A stretch of 64,000 bases of DNA from Athripsodes cinereus (GCA_947579605.1 OX388329.1:21408299-21472298), one strand, 5' to 3'; positions 22,842-33,880 are shown, numbered from the stretch's first letter. Notes: generated by a model not told the origin, from the sequence alone. Numbers and translations are program-made.

Positions 22842-23853
22842 TAATTATATTGAAAAATGTATACAAGAAAAATAATAAAAAACAAAAACAAACATAATTA
22901 TAATAAGTAACTCTTTATATTTATCATACTGAAAATATAAATTTTCTTAATATTATATATTTTACAAGTAAACTTTAAACAAATGGTTCTATTACATCTA
23001 AAGATCTGAATGAATACATTACTTTTGTCATCACTCGGTGTAAATATTTGTTTCCTCTATATACTCGTCGAAAATTCGCATGTAACAATTTAATAGACAA
23101 AATAATACTTTTACTATAAAGGAGTACCTTTTGAAAAATGAAAAATGTGTTGTAAATCTCATATTCAAAATAATATACCTACGTATGGCATTATGTATTG
23201 CAAACAGGTCACACGTGCAAATAATTGCATATCCTGGACAGACTTCGAGGTCTCGTTTACTTCTATTTTAGGAATATGTAACCAGGAAAACATGCAACGA
23301 ATAGGATCGTTGACACACATTGTATATGAGCAGTCATTGAAAGGGTATGTATCTTTTTGCGCCATCTTATAATTGCAAAGTGTACTTCACACTACAATGT
23401 GTACTAATAATACATTTCAACAAAGTTATACTTGAAAATATAGAATATTTATCAAATACACTGTTAGCGTCATACTACTACAAAGCCTTCTTCTCTTTTT
23501 CCAGTTACCATCACTTACCACTTTAACTTAGGTATTGTTTTGTATCTTGTCCACTTTGAACCATGAACAAGAGAAATCTTGTCTTCAAATCTCCTGCTGA
23601 GTGAGGTGTAACTTACCATAAAGGTGTTTGGGGAGCAATATTATTTTACCACAAACGAAAAAAAACATTTCAATAAATGTATGTACATAACTGTTTATTT
23701 GTAAGAATATGAGTAATTTGAAAGATCAATAAATATAAAAACAATAAACAAATGTTTGTTCCAGATTTTTCTACTTTCAAGTTAAACTCTTAAAAGATAT
23801 CATTTATTTAAATGATCTAGAGTTTGTGTGTTCACATTGTGAAAAGACATTTT

Positions 23854-23924
23854 AAACATATTTGATATCAATAAAACACTGTTTTACTTTTCACAACAGT
23901 GTTTTATTGATATCAAATATGTTT
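23854..23924. repeat. Near-perfect palindrome, 30-bp arms
   Basis: Arms 23854-23883 and 23895-23924 are perfectly complementary around an 11-base loop. Sequence related to the right arm and the loop exists without the inversion at 43.4 kb, see Findings. Confidence 0.95.
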
Positions 23925-23927
23925 ATT

Positions 23928-24060
23928 ATTTATTTATTTATCCTTTTTGCACATAATTTTTAACAGTGTAAACAAAACAATATAAAATTAAAAGAAAAAA
24001 ACAAGGATGCAATGGCGAAATTATCACTATAAAGTGATTTCATCCATCCATCCATCTAAC
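23928..24060 (-). mobile_element. Possible retroposon 3' end with AAATA tail
   Basis: TATTATTTATTTATTTAT at its left edge reads as an AAATA tail on the minus strand. The body (ending in a CATC repeat at 24045-24057) is not recognised. It begins right after the 23.9-kb palindrome. Confidence 0.35.
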
Positions 24061-24674
24061 CACGAGCAAATTTATTTCGTTTAACTAAACGTGTATTTGT
24101 TTTAACAAATCTTAGCTTTCAACTATAAATGATGATCACTTCGCATTAAACTCGATTTTATTGGACATGTTCTTGCCGCATTAAATTTGTGTGCAAATAT
24201 GAGGGTGGCCTTCTGTTGAACTTTACATTAGATTCTGAAACTAGGGTTGCAGGAAATTCAAGGGATAAACTATGTTTACGTTAGGTATAAAAGTTGAATA
24301 GCATGCTATCAAGAAGCAAATGAGCCTAACTTCAATTTATTTATTTATTCATAAATAAGGGGCTAATAGTTATTTATCTTTAAATGAAATTGTCAGAAAA
24401 TGTGTTAACTATAATCTTATTGTTCACAGTTAATTTATGAAATAATTACGAAAATAAATCAAAAGAAAAATATATTTTATCTATATTATCATGGTATTTC
24501 ACCACAAGTCCAGTAGCCGGTGAACAACTGCATTATATAAATGTACTAAATGACTTAACGCACATAATGATAATCTATTATTATTTTTGATGTACATATG
24601 ATGTATTATTTTTATAATTCTTAAATTGTTTTTATTTTTTGTATTCAAATGTGCATGTAAAAGTTGTACTTTTT

Positions 24675-24832
24675 TTGTATTGCCCCAGAAGAGACCTTAT
24701 TCTAGTGGGGCATTATATTCCATAATGATGGCGTACAGACCTCATGGACGTACCCGTCCAATAGTCCATGAGACGTAACTGTATTTGTTTGTTTGTTTGT
24801 AAACAGTAATGTTTTGAAATAAATAAGTAAAA
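24675..24832 (+). mobile_element. LINE 3' UTR, second copy of the 8.6-kb family
   Basis: TGCCCC (24682-24687) pairs with GGGGCA (24708-24713). The flanks TCTAGTGGGGCATTATATTC match the 8.6-kb copy, where the stem is TGCCTC/GAGGCA. An additional inverted repeat, CTCATGGAC/GTCCATGAG, and an AAATAAATAAGTAAA tail follow. Confidence 0.6.
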
Positions 24833-24919
24833 AAAGGTGTCCTCTATGTGGCAATAAAAGTAATACTGTAAATTCAAAATTCTCCATGAGTGTGGGTGAC
24901 GTATGTCACAAAAAAACTC

Positions 24920-24980
24920 ATTTTTTTTTTTTAAAGATATATTTGGGTTTTGTTTGTTATAACATATTCATTCTTTAAAC
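24920..24980 (-). mobile_element. SINE-1 3' fragment
   Basis: A poly-T run, AAAGATATATTTGGGTTTTG and TTATAACA match the 3' end of the complete SINE at 44.7 kb. Confidence 0.5.
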
Positions 24981-24994
24981 ATAAAATTTTATAC

Positions 24995-25085
24995 AAAAAT
25001 GCAATCAAATAAGATATTATCAATATACAAAGGGTGAATTCATCGCAGAGGCGCGATCTTTTCCAATTAACCCAATATATTCAAG
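24995..25085 (-). mobile_element. LINE 3' end (GCGATAAACTCGCC family), copy 2
   Basis: CAATATACAAAGGGTGAATT, then CATCGCAGAGGCGCGATC, and AATTAACCCAA. Hairpin ATCGC (25042-25046) and GCGAT (25053-25057). It directly borders the next insertion. Confidence 0.6.
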
Positions 25086-25100
25086 ATGGATGACACATCT

Positions 25101-26213
25101 CTCTCTCTCTGGTTTCAATCCTGGGATTGGTTTGCAGCAATTATCTCTTTAATTCTTCTCCTCCACACCTCTTGTGCGGTTCTTTTGAATTCTGCATATG
25201 ATGAGCAGCGCATGTCCACCAAAAGGTCCTCCAGGTACTCTCGGCGTGGGGGTCCCCTAGAGTTTGTCCCCTCGGTCATACCCTCCATTACGGCATGCAA
25301 GAGGCCTTCTTGTCGTATTACATGGCCGATCCACCTTGCACGCCTTTCTGACAAGATCTTGAGCAGGTGCCTTCCTCCTTCGATTCTTTGAAGAACTTCT
25401 TCGTTTGTGATGTGGTCTCTCCAGGAAATTCCTAATAGTCTTCTATAGGTCCACATCTCAAACGCCTCTGGTCTTCGTTTATCTCTTTCAGATAGGCACC
25501 ATGTCTCGCAGCCGTACATCAGGATACTCCATACATAGGTCTTGATGAGGAGTATTCTCAGTCTCAGGTCTATATTGTTTGATTCTATTATTGTCGACTT
25601 TTTATTAAATGCAAGTCTAGCCTGATGTATAAGGCTGTCGACCTCACTCTTAGACCGACCGTCCCATGTTATTTTGCTCCCGAGGTATACAAACTCCTTG
25701 GTGTTCTTTAGTGGTATTCCCGACATCACTACTCTCATCTGTTGTTGCGTTCGGCCTACAGTCAGCAACTTTGTTTTATCTTTATTTATCTTCATACCGT
25801 AGTTATTTTGAAGAATGCTTTCCATAGTTGTTAAGGCCTCTTGCAGTTCTTCTTCACTTTCAGCAATCATAGCAATATCGTCAGCAAACCTTATCATATC
25901 CACCTTTTGCCCGTGCAACTTTACACCCTCTCTGTGACTCATTCTCTCTCTCAAGTCGTCAATCGCACTCTGTATATAGGCGTTAAAAAGAACAGGTGAC
26001 AGAGAGCATCCCTGTCTTACCCCTTGTCTTATATTAGCTTCCTTTGTGTCATGGTTGCATCTGATTAAAGCGGCCTCATTCTTGTATAGCGCCTGGATTA
26101 TACGTCTATCTCTGTATTTGATGTCAATTCTCTTCAGAATCTGGAAGAGTCTTCTCCATTCTATTTTGTCAAAAGCTTTCTCCAGGTCTATGAATGCGAT
26201 GTATGTGTTCTTC
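25101..26213 (-). mobile_element. 5'-truncated RTE-like LINE, GA tail
   Basis: Flanked by GACACATCT at 25092-25100 and 26214-26222, a clear 9-bp target-site duplication. The 3' tail is a short AGAG repeat (25101-25110 on the plus strand reads CTCTCTCTCT). A second, shorter copy with the same tail is at 33.88 kb. Confidence 0.88.
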
Positions 26214-26218
26214 GACAC
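25115..26218 (-). CDS. RTE-like reverse transcriptase, partial
   Basis: An open frame of 367 codons that enters the reverse transcriptase just before motif A. Element sequence proper begins at about 26213; the first codons are flank. Motifs: FIDLEKAFD (9-17, catalytic D11), GVRQG (66-70) and FADD (111-114). The C-terminal region has LMYGCETW, EMWTYRRLLGISW and GHVIRQEG and ends in IAANQSQD. The endonuclease and the first RT motifs are missing. It is related to, but clearly different from, the GAA-tailed element at 17.4 kb. Confidence 0.9.
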   Translation of the reverse strand: MSKNTYIAFIDLEKAFDKIEWRRLFQILKRIDIKYRDRRIIQALYKNEAALIRCNHDTKEANIRQGVRQGCSLSPVLFNAYIQSAIDDLRERMSHREGVKLHGQKVDMIRFADDIAMIAESEEELQEALTTMESILQNNYGMKINKDKTKLLTVGRTQQQMRVVMSGIPLKNTKEFVYLGSKITWDGRSKSEVDSLIHQARLAFNKKSTIIESNNIDLRLRILLIKTYVWSILMYGCETWCLSERDKRRPEAFEMWTYRRLLGISWRDHITNEEVLQRIEGGRHLLKILSERRARWIGHVIRQEGLLHAVMEGMTEGTNSRGPPRREYLEDLLVDMRCSSYAEFKRTAQEVWRRRIKEIIAANQSQD

Positions 26219-26222
26219 ATCT

Positions 26223-27314
26223 AATCACTGTTAAATTGATGATATTAAATATCTTCATAACATTTTACGAATACCCAACTTTAACAGGACTCTTGAAGGA
26301 AAGAGTTAGAGTTCTATTCTTTTCCGAACCCTCAATTACAAATTAAGACCTTCTCGTATAACTTTTATAATATATTTTTTACCTATTAAAATATTGAAAA
26401 AATATACATCTTTAGTTGTAATCATTAAAACAAAAGACATTCAAGCATATTTGTAGATCAATCTAAGCAATAATAGTATTATGAAAGTAATCTGCAATTC
26501 AGTAATTAGCCTGTTTTAAAAACATCCATAAGAGAAGGTGCACGTAAATATAGCTTCAAACTGCATATAACCAGTTAAAAGCATTTGTATTTATCACTTT
26601 TTACTTTATCGTAAAATAATGACCTCATCTGTTATAGAAATAGAATCCGTGTACCGGAGATCATAAATTGAAAGAGTGCCAATCAAAATTACAAACCCCG
26701 GGAAAACTAACACAGAAATGCATTCACTAATACCAATGCAAAATTGTTAACTTTCACACATACATATCTATATTAAATAGATACCTATTTCATACGTTTT
26801 CTTTGTCTCTTTCATTCATTTTGAAACATCTATCTCTTTTCTCATTCCTATATGGCAGTATACCTATACAGAAAATGCATGTTGGATATCCTGAATACAT
26901 CAGATATTTGAAATCTTTCAGCACATGTACAAATAATTTTAAAATGTTATTAGTTACCAGTATGTTAATATTTATTCTTGTTCTTTTCTTCTACTTAATT
27001 AACTTTTCAGGTTTTGTTGAGTTTATGTCTCAAATTTTAACTCTTTTTTTCTCTTCAGTATTATATATTTCGCGTTAACAGGTTAACTTTTAATTTTTAC
27101 CAATAGGCCTAAAATCACTAATTAACAGAAAGGATTTAAAATAAATAAAGCTGGTTCTACAATAAGCTTTGAAACATCAAATATTAAAAAACTTCAGTGA
27201 CAACCTATGACAAAAAAAAATGATAAACGGCATCTTTAGTAAGAGTTTTTTACCACCAAGTTATATAAAAATTACCACGAATCTTATGGCAAAAAAATAT
27301 TTCATGTTATAGAT
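26223..27314. other. AT-rich, no gene recognised
   Basis: A short patch near 26265-26330 resembles the end of the CACGGCATATCC repeat (CAGGACTCTTGAA). The 91-residue ORF at 26803 is hydrophobic and AT-driven, with no supporting signal. Confidence 0.45.
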
Positions 27315-27652
27315 CAGTGGTTCTTAACCTTTTTGGGGGTACCGAACCCCACCAGTTACATAATATGCATTCACCAAATCCCTCCTAATTAGAAAAATAA
27401 AATTAGATTTTTACAAATTCAAAACATGGTATATATTTATATATAGGTGTACAAAATGAAAAAAAAAAACAAAGATCAAAGCATCAAACTTGTGATGGCG
27501 GTTTGAAGAAAATTATCGTATATTTTTTAGTAGTATTTTTTTCTTTTTCCAACTCGCAAAACTATCTTGCCTTTAAAATGATTTTCACTGAACCCCCAAG
27601 ACTGACTCACCGAAACCCTGGGGTTCGATCGAACCCAGGTTAAGAACCACTG
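27315..27652. mobile_element. hAT-type MITE, 338 bp
   Basis: Terminal inverted repeats CAGTGGTTCTTAACCT are perfect over 16 bases. They are flanked by an exact 8-bp duplication TTATAGAT (27307-27314 and 27653-27660), the hAT hallmark. Inside each end is a GC-rich inverted motif; on the right it is the 16-base palindrome GGGTTCGATCGAACCC (27621-27636). The interior is AT-rich and noncoding, so movement needs a transposase from elsewhere. Confidence 0.95.
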
Positions 27653-27675
27653 TTATAGATATTCTGTACGATTTT

Positions 27676-27790
27676 TTGTTTTTTTTTTTTAATTTATTTA
27701 TTTATTATAGATATCTACATAAACAATTACATAAATTTACATTAAAATTGTGCAATAATAATTACATTATTTACGTATAATTTTTTCAAT
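27676..27790 (-). mobile_element. Possible retroposon 3' end
   Basis: AATTTATTTATTTATTATAG followed by ACATAAACAATTACATAAAT resembles the AAATA-tailed 3' ends at 22.7 and 52.1 kb, but lacks the conserved hairpin. Confidence 0.35.
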
Positions 27791-28967
27791 CCAAAAAAAC
27801 CGAAGACTTATAATATGTATGGGCAGAGAGTAGACAATAATTGACAATATGGCGCGTAATTTTTTTTTTAAATAAATTAATTAATGTGTATAACTTTTAT
27901 TTAAACCTGATACTGTTTGAAATAAAGTTATATTGGAATTTAATTTTGAAGCCGAAAATTGAATACAACTGCATTACAACGCCTAGTGGGCGTAAACTTC
28001 CGTCATAGCTTATAGATATAAATGTAATTATATTAAACTGTTATACATAGCATGCTTCATACGGATGCAGGCGACATCCAATTCATTTATGCCCTCCTGG
28101 TAGATTTTGCCACCTGTTGATATGAGGAATGACCTGAACATAGCAGCAAAAGCTTAATCCCCTCACTTCAGTTGGAACATACCCACTCTCATAACCATAT
28201 TTCAAAACATGGACAACTTTTCATCACATACTATCTACTACATCCACATGAGTTGGTAATCAATTTGAAGTTTAGTTTTTGTTGAGTCACCAGAAGATAA
28301 AAGTTTTCCCGATTTTTACTGCAAGCTTTCTAGTTTTCCTCTATAAATGACAAATATTGGTTATTGTTGTAATAAAAGCTCCATACAATGGGTGTGCTTA
28401 GTGCCTGGAGTATGTCTTTCAGTAAACCTACATATGGACGCTGGAAAAGCAAAAATTACAAAGCGATTATAATTACTATATATTATATATTTATGTGTGA
28501 CATTGTTTTATAATAACAAATAAAAAATTAGTAAAAAGTATTTTAATAGATTAAAGTGTTCTTCTAATGCTAATTTTAATTCAATAAACGGGACATTTGT
28601 GAACAGACTAACGACGTCAAATAATACTAAATGGGCGATATACGATACTAATATAATGATAATAAATAGACGTCAAATGATACTTTTAATAAAAAATATA
28701 TCAATGTGTACATAAATTATACAGAAATTAAAGTTAAGTTCACGCATAATGCGTATCCACCCACATCGTTCCATTATTATATGGTAGTGGAAAAAACATT
28801 TGTTTTTTTTAATTTCATTATGAAACTACAATGACACAGTGAAACATTCTTAACCTCAGAGCATATTATTTAATATAAAATAAAGAGATAAAATATACTG
28901 CCTAAGAATATACCTATTGTAGGCTGTATCGCCAACTATAGTAAGACCATAGTTTATTTTCTAGAAT

Positions 28968-29229
28968 ACTTACTTACTTACTAGTCAGCCATCTCTCCAC
29001 TGCTCGATATAGGCCTCTTCCAAACTCCTCCAAACTTCACGGTCCTGTGCCCTCTGTATCCATTTCTTTCCCGCCATTGGAGTAATGTCGTCAGTTCATC
29101 TCTTTTGTGGTCTGCCGATGCTTCTTTTGCTACTCCATGGTCGCCATTTGAGAATTCTAGGAGTTCATCTACCGTCGTTTCGTCTCACAACATGACCCGC
29201 CCATTGCCTCTTAAGCTTTGCAACACGAT
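28968..29229 (-). mobile_element. RTE-like LINE tail, AAGT repeat, truncated
   Basis: In the minus frame the coding C-terminus reads GHVVRRNDGR, WRPWSSKRSIGRPQKR and WIQRAQDREVWRSLEEAYIEQW, with a few stops. It ends in an AAGT tail (28968-28982). It is flanked by TTTCTAGAAT at 28958-28967 and 29230-29239. Confidence 0.8.
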
Positions 29230-29239
29230 TTTCTAGAAT

Positions 29240-29482
29240 CATCATCATCATCATCATCGCCCTCAACGCTCCTCTCGGGAGCACAGGGCAGAAACCAGCC
29301 TCCTCCATTCAGAGCGTCTCTGTGCCAATTGCGTCACCTCTTCCCACGACATTCCTTGCGCTCTGATATCGTTGTCATAGGAACGGTGTATTGTGAAAGA
29401 GGGACGCCCGGGCCTACGGAACCCCTGCGGACGGAAGAACAGTGCTCTTTTTGGCCAACTATCATTGGGCATTCTCAAAACA
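29240..29482 (-). mobile_element. RTE-B tail, ATG/GAT repeat, copy 1
   Basis: A 243-bp, strongly 5'-truncated copy of the RTE-B family. The frame from RMPNDSWPKRALFFRP to VSALCSREER is intact and followed by a GAT repeat. It is flanked by TTTCTAGAAT at 29230-29239 and 29483-29492, the same target as the neighbouring element. Confidence 0.9.
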
Positions 29483-29492
29483 TTTCTAGAAT

Positions 29493-30484
29493 AGGTAGGT
29501 ATTAATTTTACATTTCTAAAGCACTTAAAACAAGTACTAGTAAATAAATATTTAAATGTCAAATTGAACATAGCCTCCGTCTTAAAAAAATGTGCTGCTA
29601 ATACCTATAGATATTTATATTTACACTGATAACAATATAACATCACAATGTTTTGAGAAAAGTTGAATCTTCCCACAGTTCTGTATGATCTCCTGATAGA
29701 TTTTCGTATTTGTTGCTATGCAGAATTCCCATCCACATGGGGATGGAGTAACATTTATCTAAATTTACCACACTTGTACATTATATTTATTACTATTATA
29801 AGCTGATTTCACTCATCAAAGTGACAATAATAACTATAGGAATACGGAAATAATACTCAATATTTTCATTGCATACAGAAGGATACCGCAGTGATGGTAT
29901 AAGTATATAAATATATATGTAGATTGTAGATATTTAAAACACTATAAAATAAAAATAAAAATGTTTATGATTAGTAAAAATGTTTAAATTTAATTTAATA
30001 CATTTAAACTTGACGTTAATATTGTAAAGAGTTTTGTCATGATTCGATGTAAAAATGCTATATTTTTCACAATACTTTTGCTTTAGTTATCAGAATTAAC
30101 GATATCTTTAATTATCCGCGAAATCTGATCATTGTAAATTAAGTTTAATAGTTCATACAGAGACCATCAATTTATCTATTGCCTCTTTCGTAAAAGCGCC
30201 TATTTGGGATTTGAAAACATTCACGTGTAAGTGATTCGACTCAATTTATTATTTTTGCTTTTATTTTACGCGGCGGGAGAATTGCCATCCATACTTCTCA
30301 GCATTATACAACCAGATAAGTCTCCATATGATAAGTCATGGTCACACAAAAACTTAACAGACAAATACCGGGAAAAATTCACCTATCCAGATATACAGGA
30401 TATCAAAGGATTAGGCTCAGAACGCGGGTTCAAAATACCAGCATTGTGCCTGAAATATCTGTGTTCAAAAACTTTTTTACAATA
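29493..30484. other. AT-rich, no gene recognised
   Basis: Ordinary intergenic-type sequence. The 90-codon ORF at 30231 begins with a hydrophobic stretch but overlaps the decayed LINE fragment on the opposite strand and has no independent support. Confidence 0.45.
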
Positions 30485-30880
30485 TTACAAGTGTTTATTA
30501 TAATAGATTTTTAAATTTTAATGTACAAATTAACCAGTAAATCTAATTTTTGTAAATTATTTATTAAAGATTTCGGAGTTACCCCTGTAGCTGACATGAC
30601 TAAAGGTATTATATAAACGGACCTAGAATGCCAAATATTTTTTTATTGCTCCTGCTAGTTCTGTATATTTACGTATTTTTTCTGCGACGGTTGTTTGTAT
30701 ATTATGTGTATTTGGGGCAGCGATGTCTATTAGGTACGTTATTTTATTACGTTTATCATGTAATACTAAATCGGGTCTATTATGATGTATTTGTCTATCT
30801 GTTATTATTGTTTTATCATAATAGAACCTGTAATTTTGATTTTCTAAAACCGGTTCCGGGTTGTATTTATAATAAGGAAT
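30485..30880 (-). pseudogene. LINE C-terminal domain, endonuclease-like, broken
   Basis: Minus-strand translation gives YYKYNPEPVLENQNYRFYYD, then DRQIHHNRPDLVLHD, TYLIDIAAPN and EKIRKYTELAGAIKKYL. After a frameshift near 30620 come IIPLVMSATGVTPKSL and a stop. The RPD...D...IDIA.P pattern is what I recall from C-terminal regions of some insect LINE proteins with a restriction-like nuclease fold. The assignment to a clade is uncertain. A more decayed copy is at 43.48-43.78 kb. Confidence 0.65.
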
Positions 30881-30980
30881 TACATTTTGTGAGTTTAATA
30901 GATTATATTTAATTGCTAAATTTTGATGTATTATTTTTGCGACATGATTATACTAGGTAGTTATTACTACCTACTATTAT

Positions 30981-31325
30981 TTTGGATGTCAGATGGTATG
31001 AACATGTTACAAATGATGCTGTGCGCCGGCGCACCCAGCAGAGACCTGTAATCTCCGTAATACAGGAGAGACGATGGTCCTGGCTGGGACATGTTTTGAG
31101 AATGCCTAATGATAGTTGGCCAAAAAGAGCACTGTATTTCCGTCCGCAGGGGTTCCGTCGGCCCGGGCGTCCCTCTTTCACAATATACCGTTCCCATGAC
31201 AACGATATCAGAGCGTAAGGAATGTCGTGGAAAGAGGTGACGCAATTGGCACAGAGACGCTCTGAATGGAGGAGGCTGGTTTCTGCCCTGTGCTCCCGAG
31301 AGGAGCGTTGAGGGCGATGATGATG
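30981..31325 (+). pseudogene. RTE-B tail, copy 2, with premature stop
   Basis: Nearly identical to the copy at 59.2 kb. It is flanked by AGTTATTACT (30959-30968 and 31326-31335), a 10-bp target duplication, with about a dozen extra bases between the left duplication and the homology. A CAA to TAA change creates a stop at 31216-31218. The GAT tail is short. Confidence 0.88.
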
Positions 31326-31929
31326 AGTTATTACTGGCATGAGAATGTATTGAGGACAGATACTATAACATTGATGTGCAGAGGAATACAGATGCACTAA
31401 TTAATATTCATAATAACACTACTACCAGGTAAGGTTGTAACTCCGCCCAGCATCCACAATCAACCCTCTTTCACGTATATTTTCCTGATACATCATCTGC
31501 ATGTTGCTAAGGGAATGTCATGGACATATATAGATCGGCAATTATGTCTTACTTCAACCAAAGCGCTTATGTCGTTTGGTTGAGAAAAATAAAATTACAC
31601 ATAAAATATATACCCTCTCCTTTTTCTAACTAGATTCCTATACTATACTTCATCCATAATAATAATATGTTGATTTATACACGTTCTTGATTGACCAAGT
31701 TTGTTTTAACCTTAGGTTGTTGAGAAGAGCGTTGAATAGTAAATGTAAATCTCTTATAAATAAAGAGTGTAGGTATTTAGATTGGCGAACACCATCCAAG
31801 CAGACCGTGGAAGACTCTCAACAGACTGAATGACAAAAATGGATGTTACAAGATCCAAAAAGAAGCAGAGTGGGGACACTAATCTGTATAAGTCGTAAGT
31901 ACAGTGTGAAATCGGTGCAATTCAGGACA

Positions 31930-31996
31930 AGAGCTATATATTTAGGTATACATGCTATGTATATGTCATAGCATGTATACCTAAATATATAGCTCT
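31930..31996. repeat. Perfect palindrome, 30-bp arms, 7-base loop
   Basis: Arms 31930-31959 and 31967-31996 are perfectly complementary. No coding context. Confidence 0.97.
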
Positions 31997-32094
31997 GAAA
32001 TGAAAGACAGTTGTGGTCCTGAAGACCTGATTCTAGATAATGACAAAACGATGTTGCATAAAGTCCTGGTTAAGAAAAGGTATGTCACTCTTAT

Positions 32095-32240
32095 CTGTAA
32101 ATTTTAAACCATCCTCTGAAAAGCAGGTATTCGTAAAATATTCTGAATGGGACATTAAATAAATATAATTTTCATTGGCATGTTTTATGACTTGCTACGT
32201 GCAGATGGTTTTGCTAGCTACCGTTCTTACAGAGAATTCC
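32095..32240 (+). repeat. Dispersed repeat (CACGGCATATCC family), copy J
   Basis: Contains GAAAAGCAGGTATTCGTAAAA, TCTGAATGGGACATT and CATGTTTTATGACTTGCTACGTGCAGATGG in the order of the 53.6-kb copy; strongly diverged. Confidence 0.4.
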
Positions 32241-32445
32241 ATGATGTATGAATGAACAAGCAATACAATGTCCGTCACCACCAATTGAAATGGCAAGATT
32301 TAAGTCAGACATGAAAAGTTAGTAGGTAATTTAGTAGGTAGTTAGTAGGTAAATTACTTAGGTACGAAGAAAAAATCTTGAATTGACAGTATCTTATACT
32401 TTTATTTCTGAACTGTAGTTTATTTTCTAATTCCTAAGCAAGGCA

Positions 32446-32818
32446 CCTAAAAGTATGTGCTGTAGCAATTATCATTTGGTCCAAAATATACATGTAACTA
32501 GGTTATATATAGGTTTCATAGTAAGAAACGTTTTATACCTAAAAGTATGTGTTGTAGCAATTATCATTTGGTCCAAAATATACATATAACTAGGTTATAT
32601 ATAGGTTTCATAGTAAGAAACGTTTTATACCTAAAAGTATGTGCTGTAGCAATTATCATTTGGTCCAAAATAACATGTAACTAGGTTATATATAGGTTTC
32701 ATAGTAAGAAACGTTTTATACCTAAAAGTATGTGTTGTAGCAATTATTATTTGGTCCAAAATATACATGTAACTAGGTTATATATAGGTTTCATAGTAAG
32801 AAATGTTTTTTTTATACC
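32446..32818 (+). repeat. Four 92-bp tandem units
   Basis: Units start at 32446, 32538, 32630 and 32721, each with CCTAAAAGTATGTG, TTTGGTCCAAAATA and GGTTTCATAGTAAGAAA. Only a few substitutions separate them, so amplification is recent. Confidence 0.95.
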
Positions 32819-32859
32819 TTCCTCATGACTAGAGACATGAACTCGCCATTGAGTATCTA

Positions 32860-32940
32860 TTGATTTTAGTAGAATCTCACTACATTCAGTTAATCCACTG
32901 GCTACCCCACTCGTGGAAAATGCCGTGATGGTATTAATGA
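32860..32940 (+). repeat. Dispersed repeat (CACGGCATATCC family), copy K
   Basis: The 3' end only: CAGTTAATCCACTGGCTACC, CCACTCGTGG and AATGCCGTGATGGTAT. It borders the 92-bp array. Confidence 0.6.
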
Positions 32941-33880
32941 ATAAATATTGTAAATTTCATCTTTGTATTATAAAAAGCAAATGCCATATATAATGTTCAT
33001 GTGATGTAGGTACTCCTGTAGATTACAACTACGAATAGTTTCCTTTAGAGAATAAAATATACTTTTTTATCCAACACATGTATTTTTACTCAACTTGGCT
33101 TCGACGGGGATGAATTTACATACTCCTACATACAGTGTAAAATCAAACAAATATTTTTCTCTACTGTATTGTTTTTCATCGAGAGAGGCGTATTTCGTCT
33201 TCAGGAACATCGCCAATCCTTTGGAAGATTAACAATATCCTTGAATGACGAAATATTTCCCAATAAAAATAAATATAGTAGAAAAAAACATTTGCTTTTA
33301 ATTTCATTTTAGAATTTCACAATCTAAACGTCGACACAACGAATACCATACATAATTATGTTGAATTAAATATATTGTCTATTTAGAATGTACCGCAAAG
33401 ATACTATAAATCAATCAATGAATTAACTGTGGAAATCTAATGAACCAAAATGGAAAATAACTATGAGTCGTGGCTACTTAGAAATGAAGATAAAATGCAT
33501 TGGCATTGTAGAGATGATTTTTACATGAATAACACTATTGATCTTCTATATAACTGTTTACTCACATGTGTAAATGTAAATTATTACATTACTACATTAA
33601 GATAACGAAGTTATTCGCCTTTATCGGTAGCACAACCATTAAATTAAGAATAAACATGGCCAATCATAAGAACTCGTATAATTTAATTATTGTATCACGT
33701 TATCAACCTCCTATACTGTTGCAATTATGAATCATGACACATGTTAAAACTCGAGATAAAAATAAGCTTAATAATACAGAGATTGCTTTGTGAGAATTTT
33801 AATGAAATATATTTTTACAAAACAATGAGAGTATTTATTTTTCTTATCTTTAGCTTTGTGACTGTCGTAAGATGAGATGA
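32941..33880. other. AT-rich, no gene recognised
   Basis: A motif around ATAGTAGAAAAAAACATTTG at 33276 recurs near 34676 and 28790 and may be a small dispersed repeat; nothing else was recognised. Confidence 0.4.

Noticed and set aside
23145..23372. Overlapping ORFs on both strands
   Set aside because: No recognised domain; similar length on both strands suggests chance.
26803..27078. 91-codon hydrophobic ORF
   Set aside because: Hydrophobicity follows from T-rich codons; no supporting signals.
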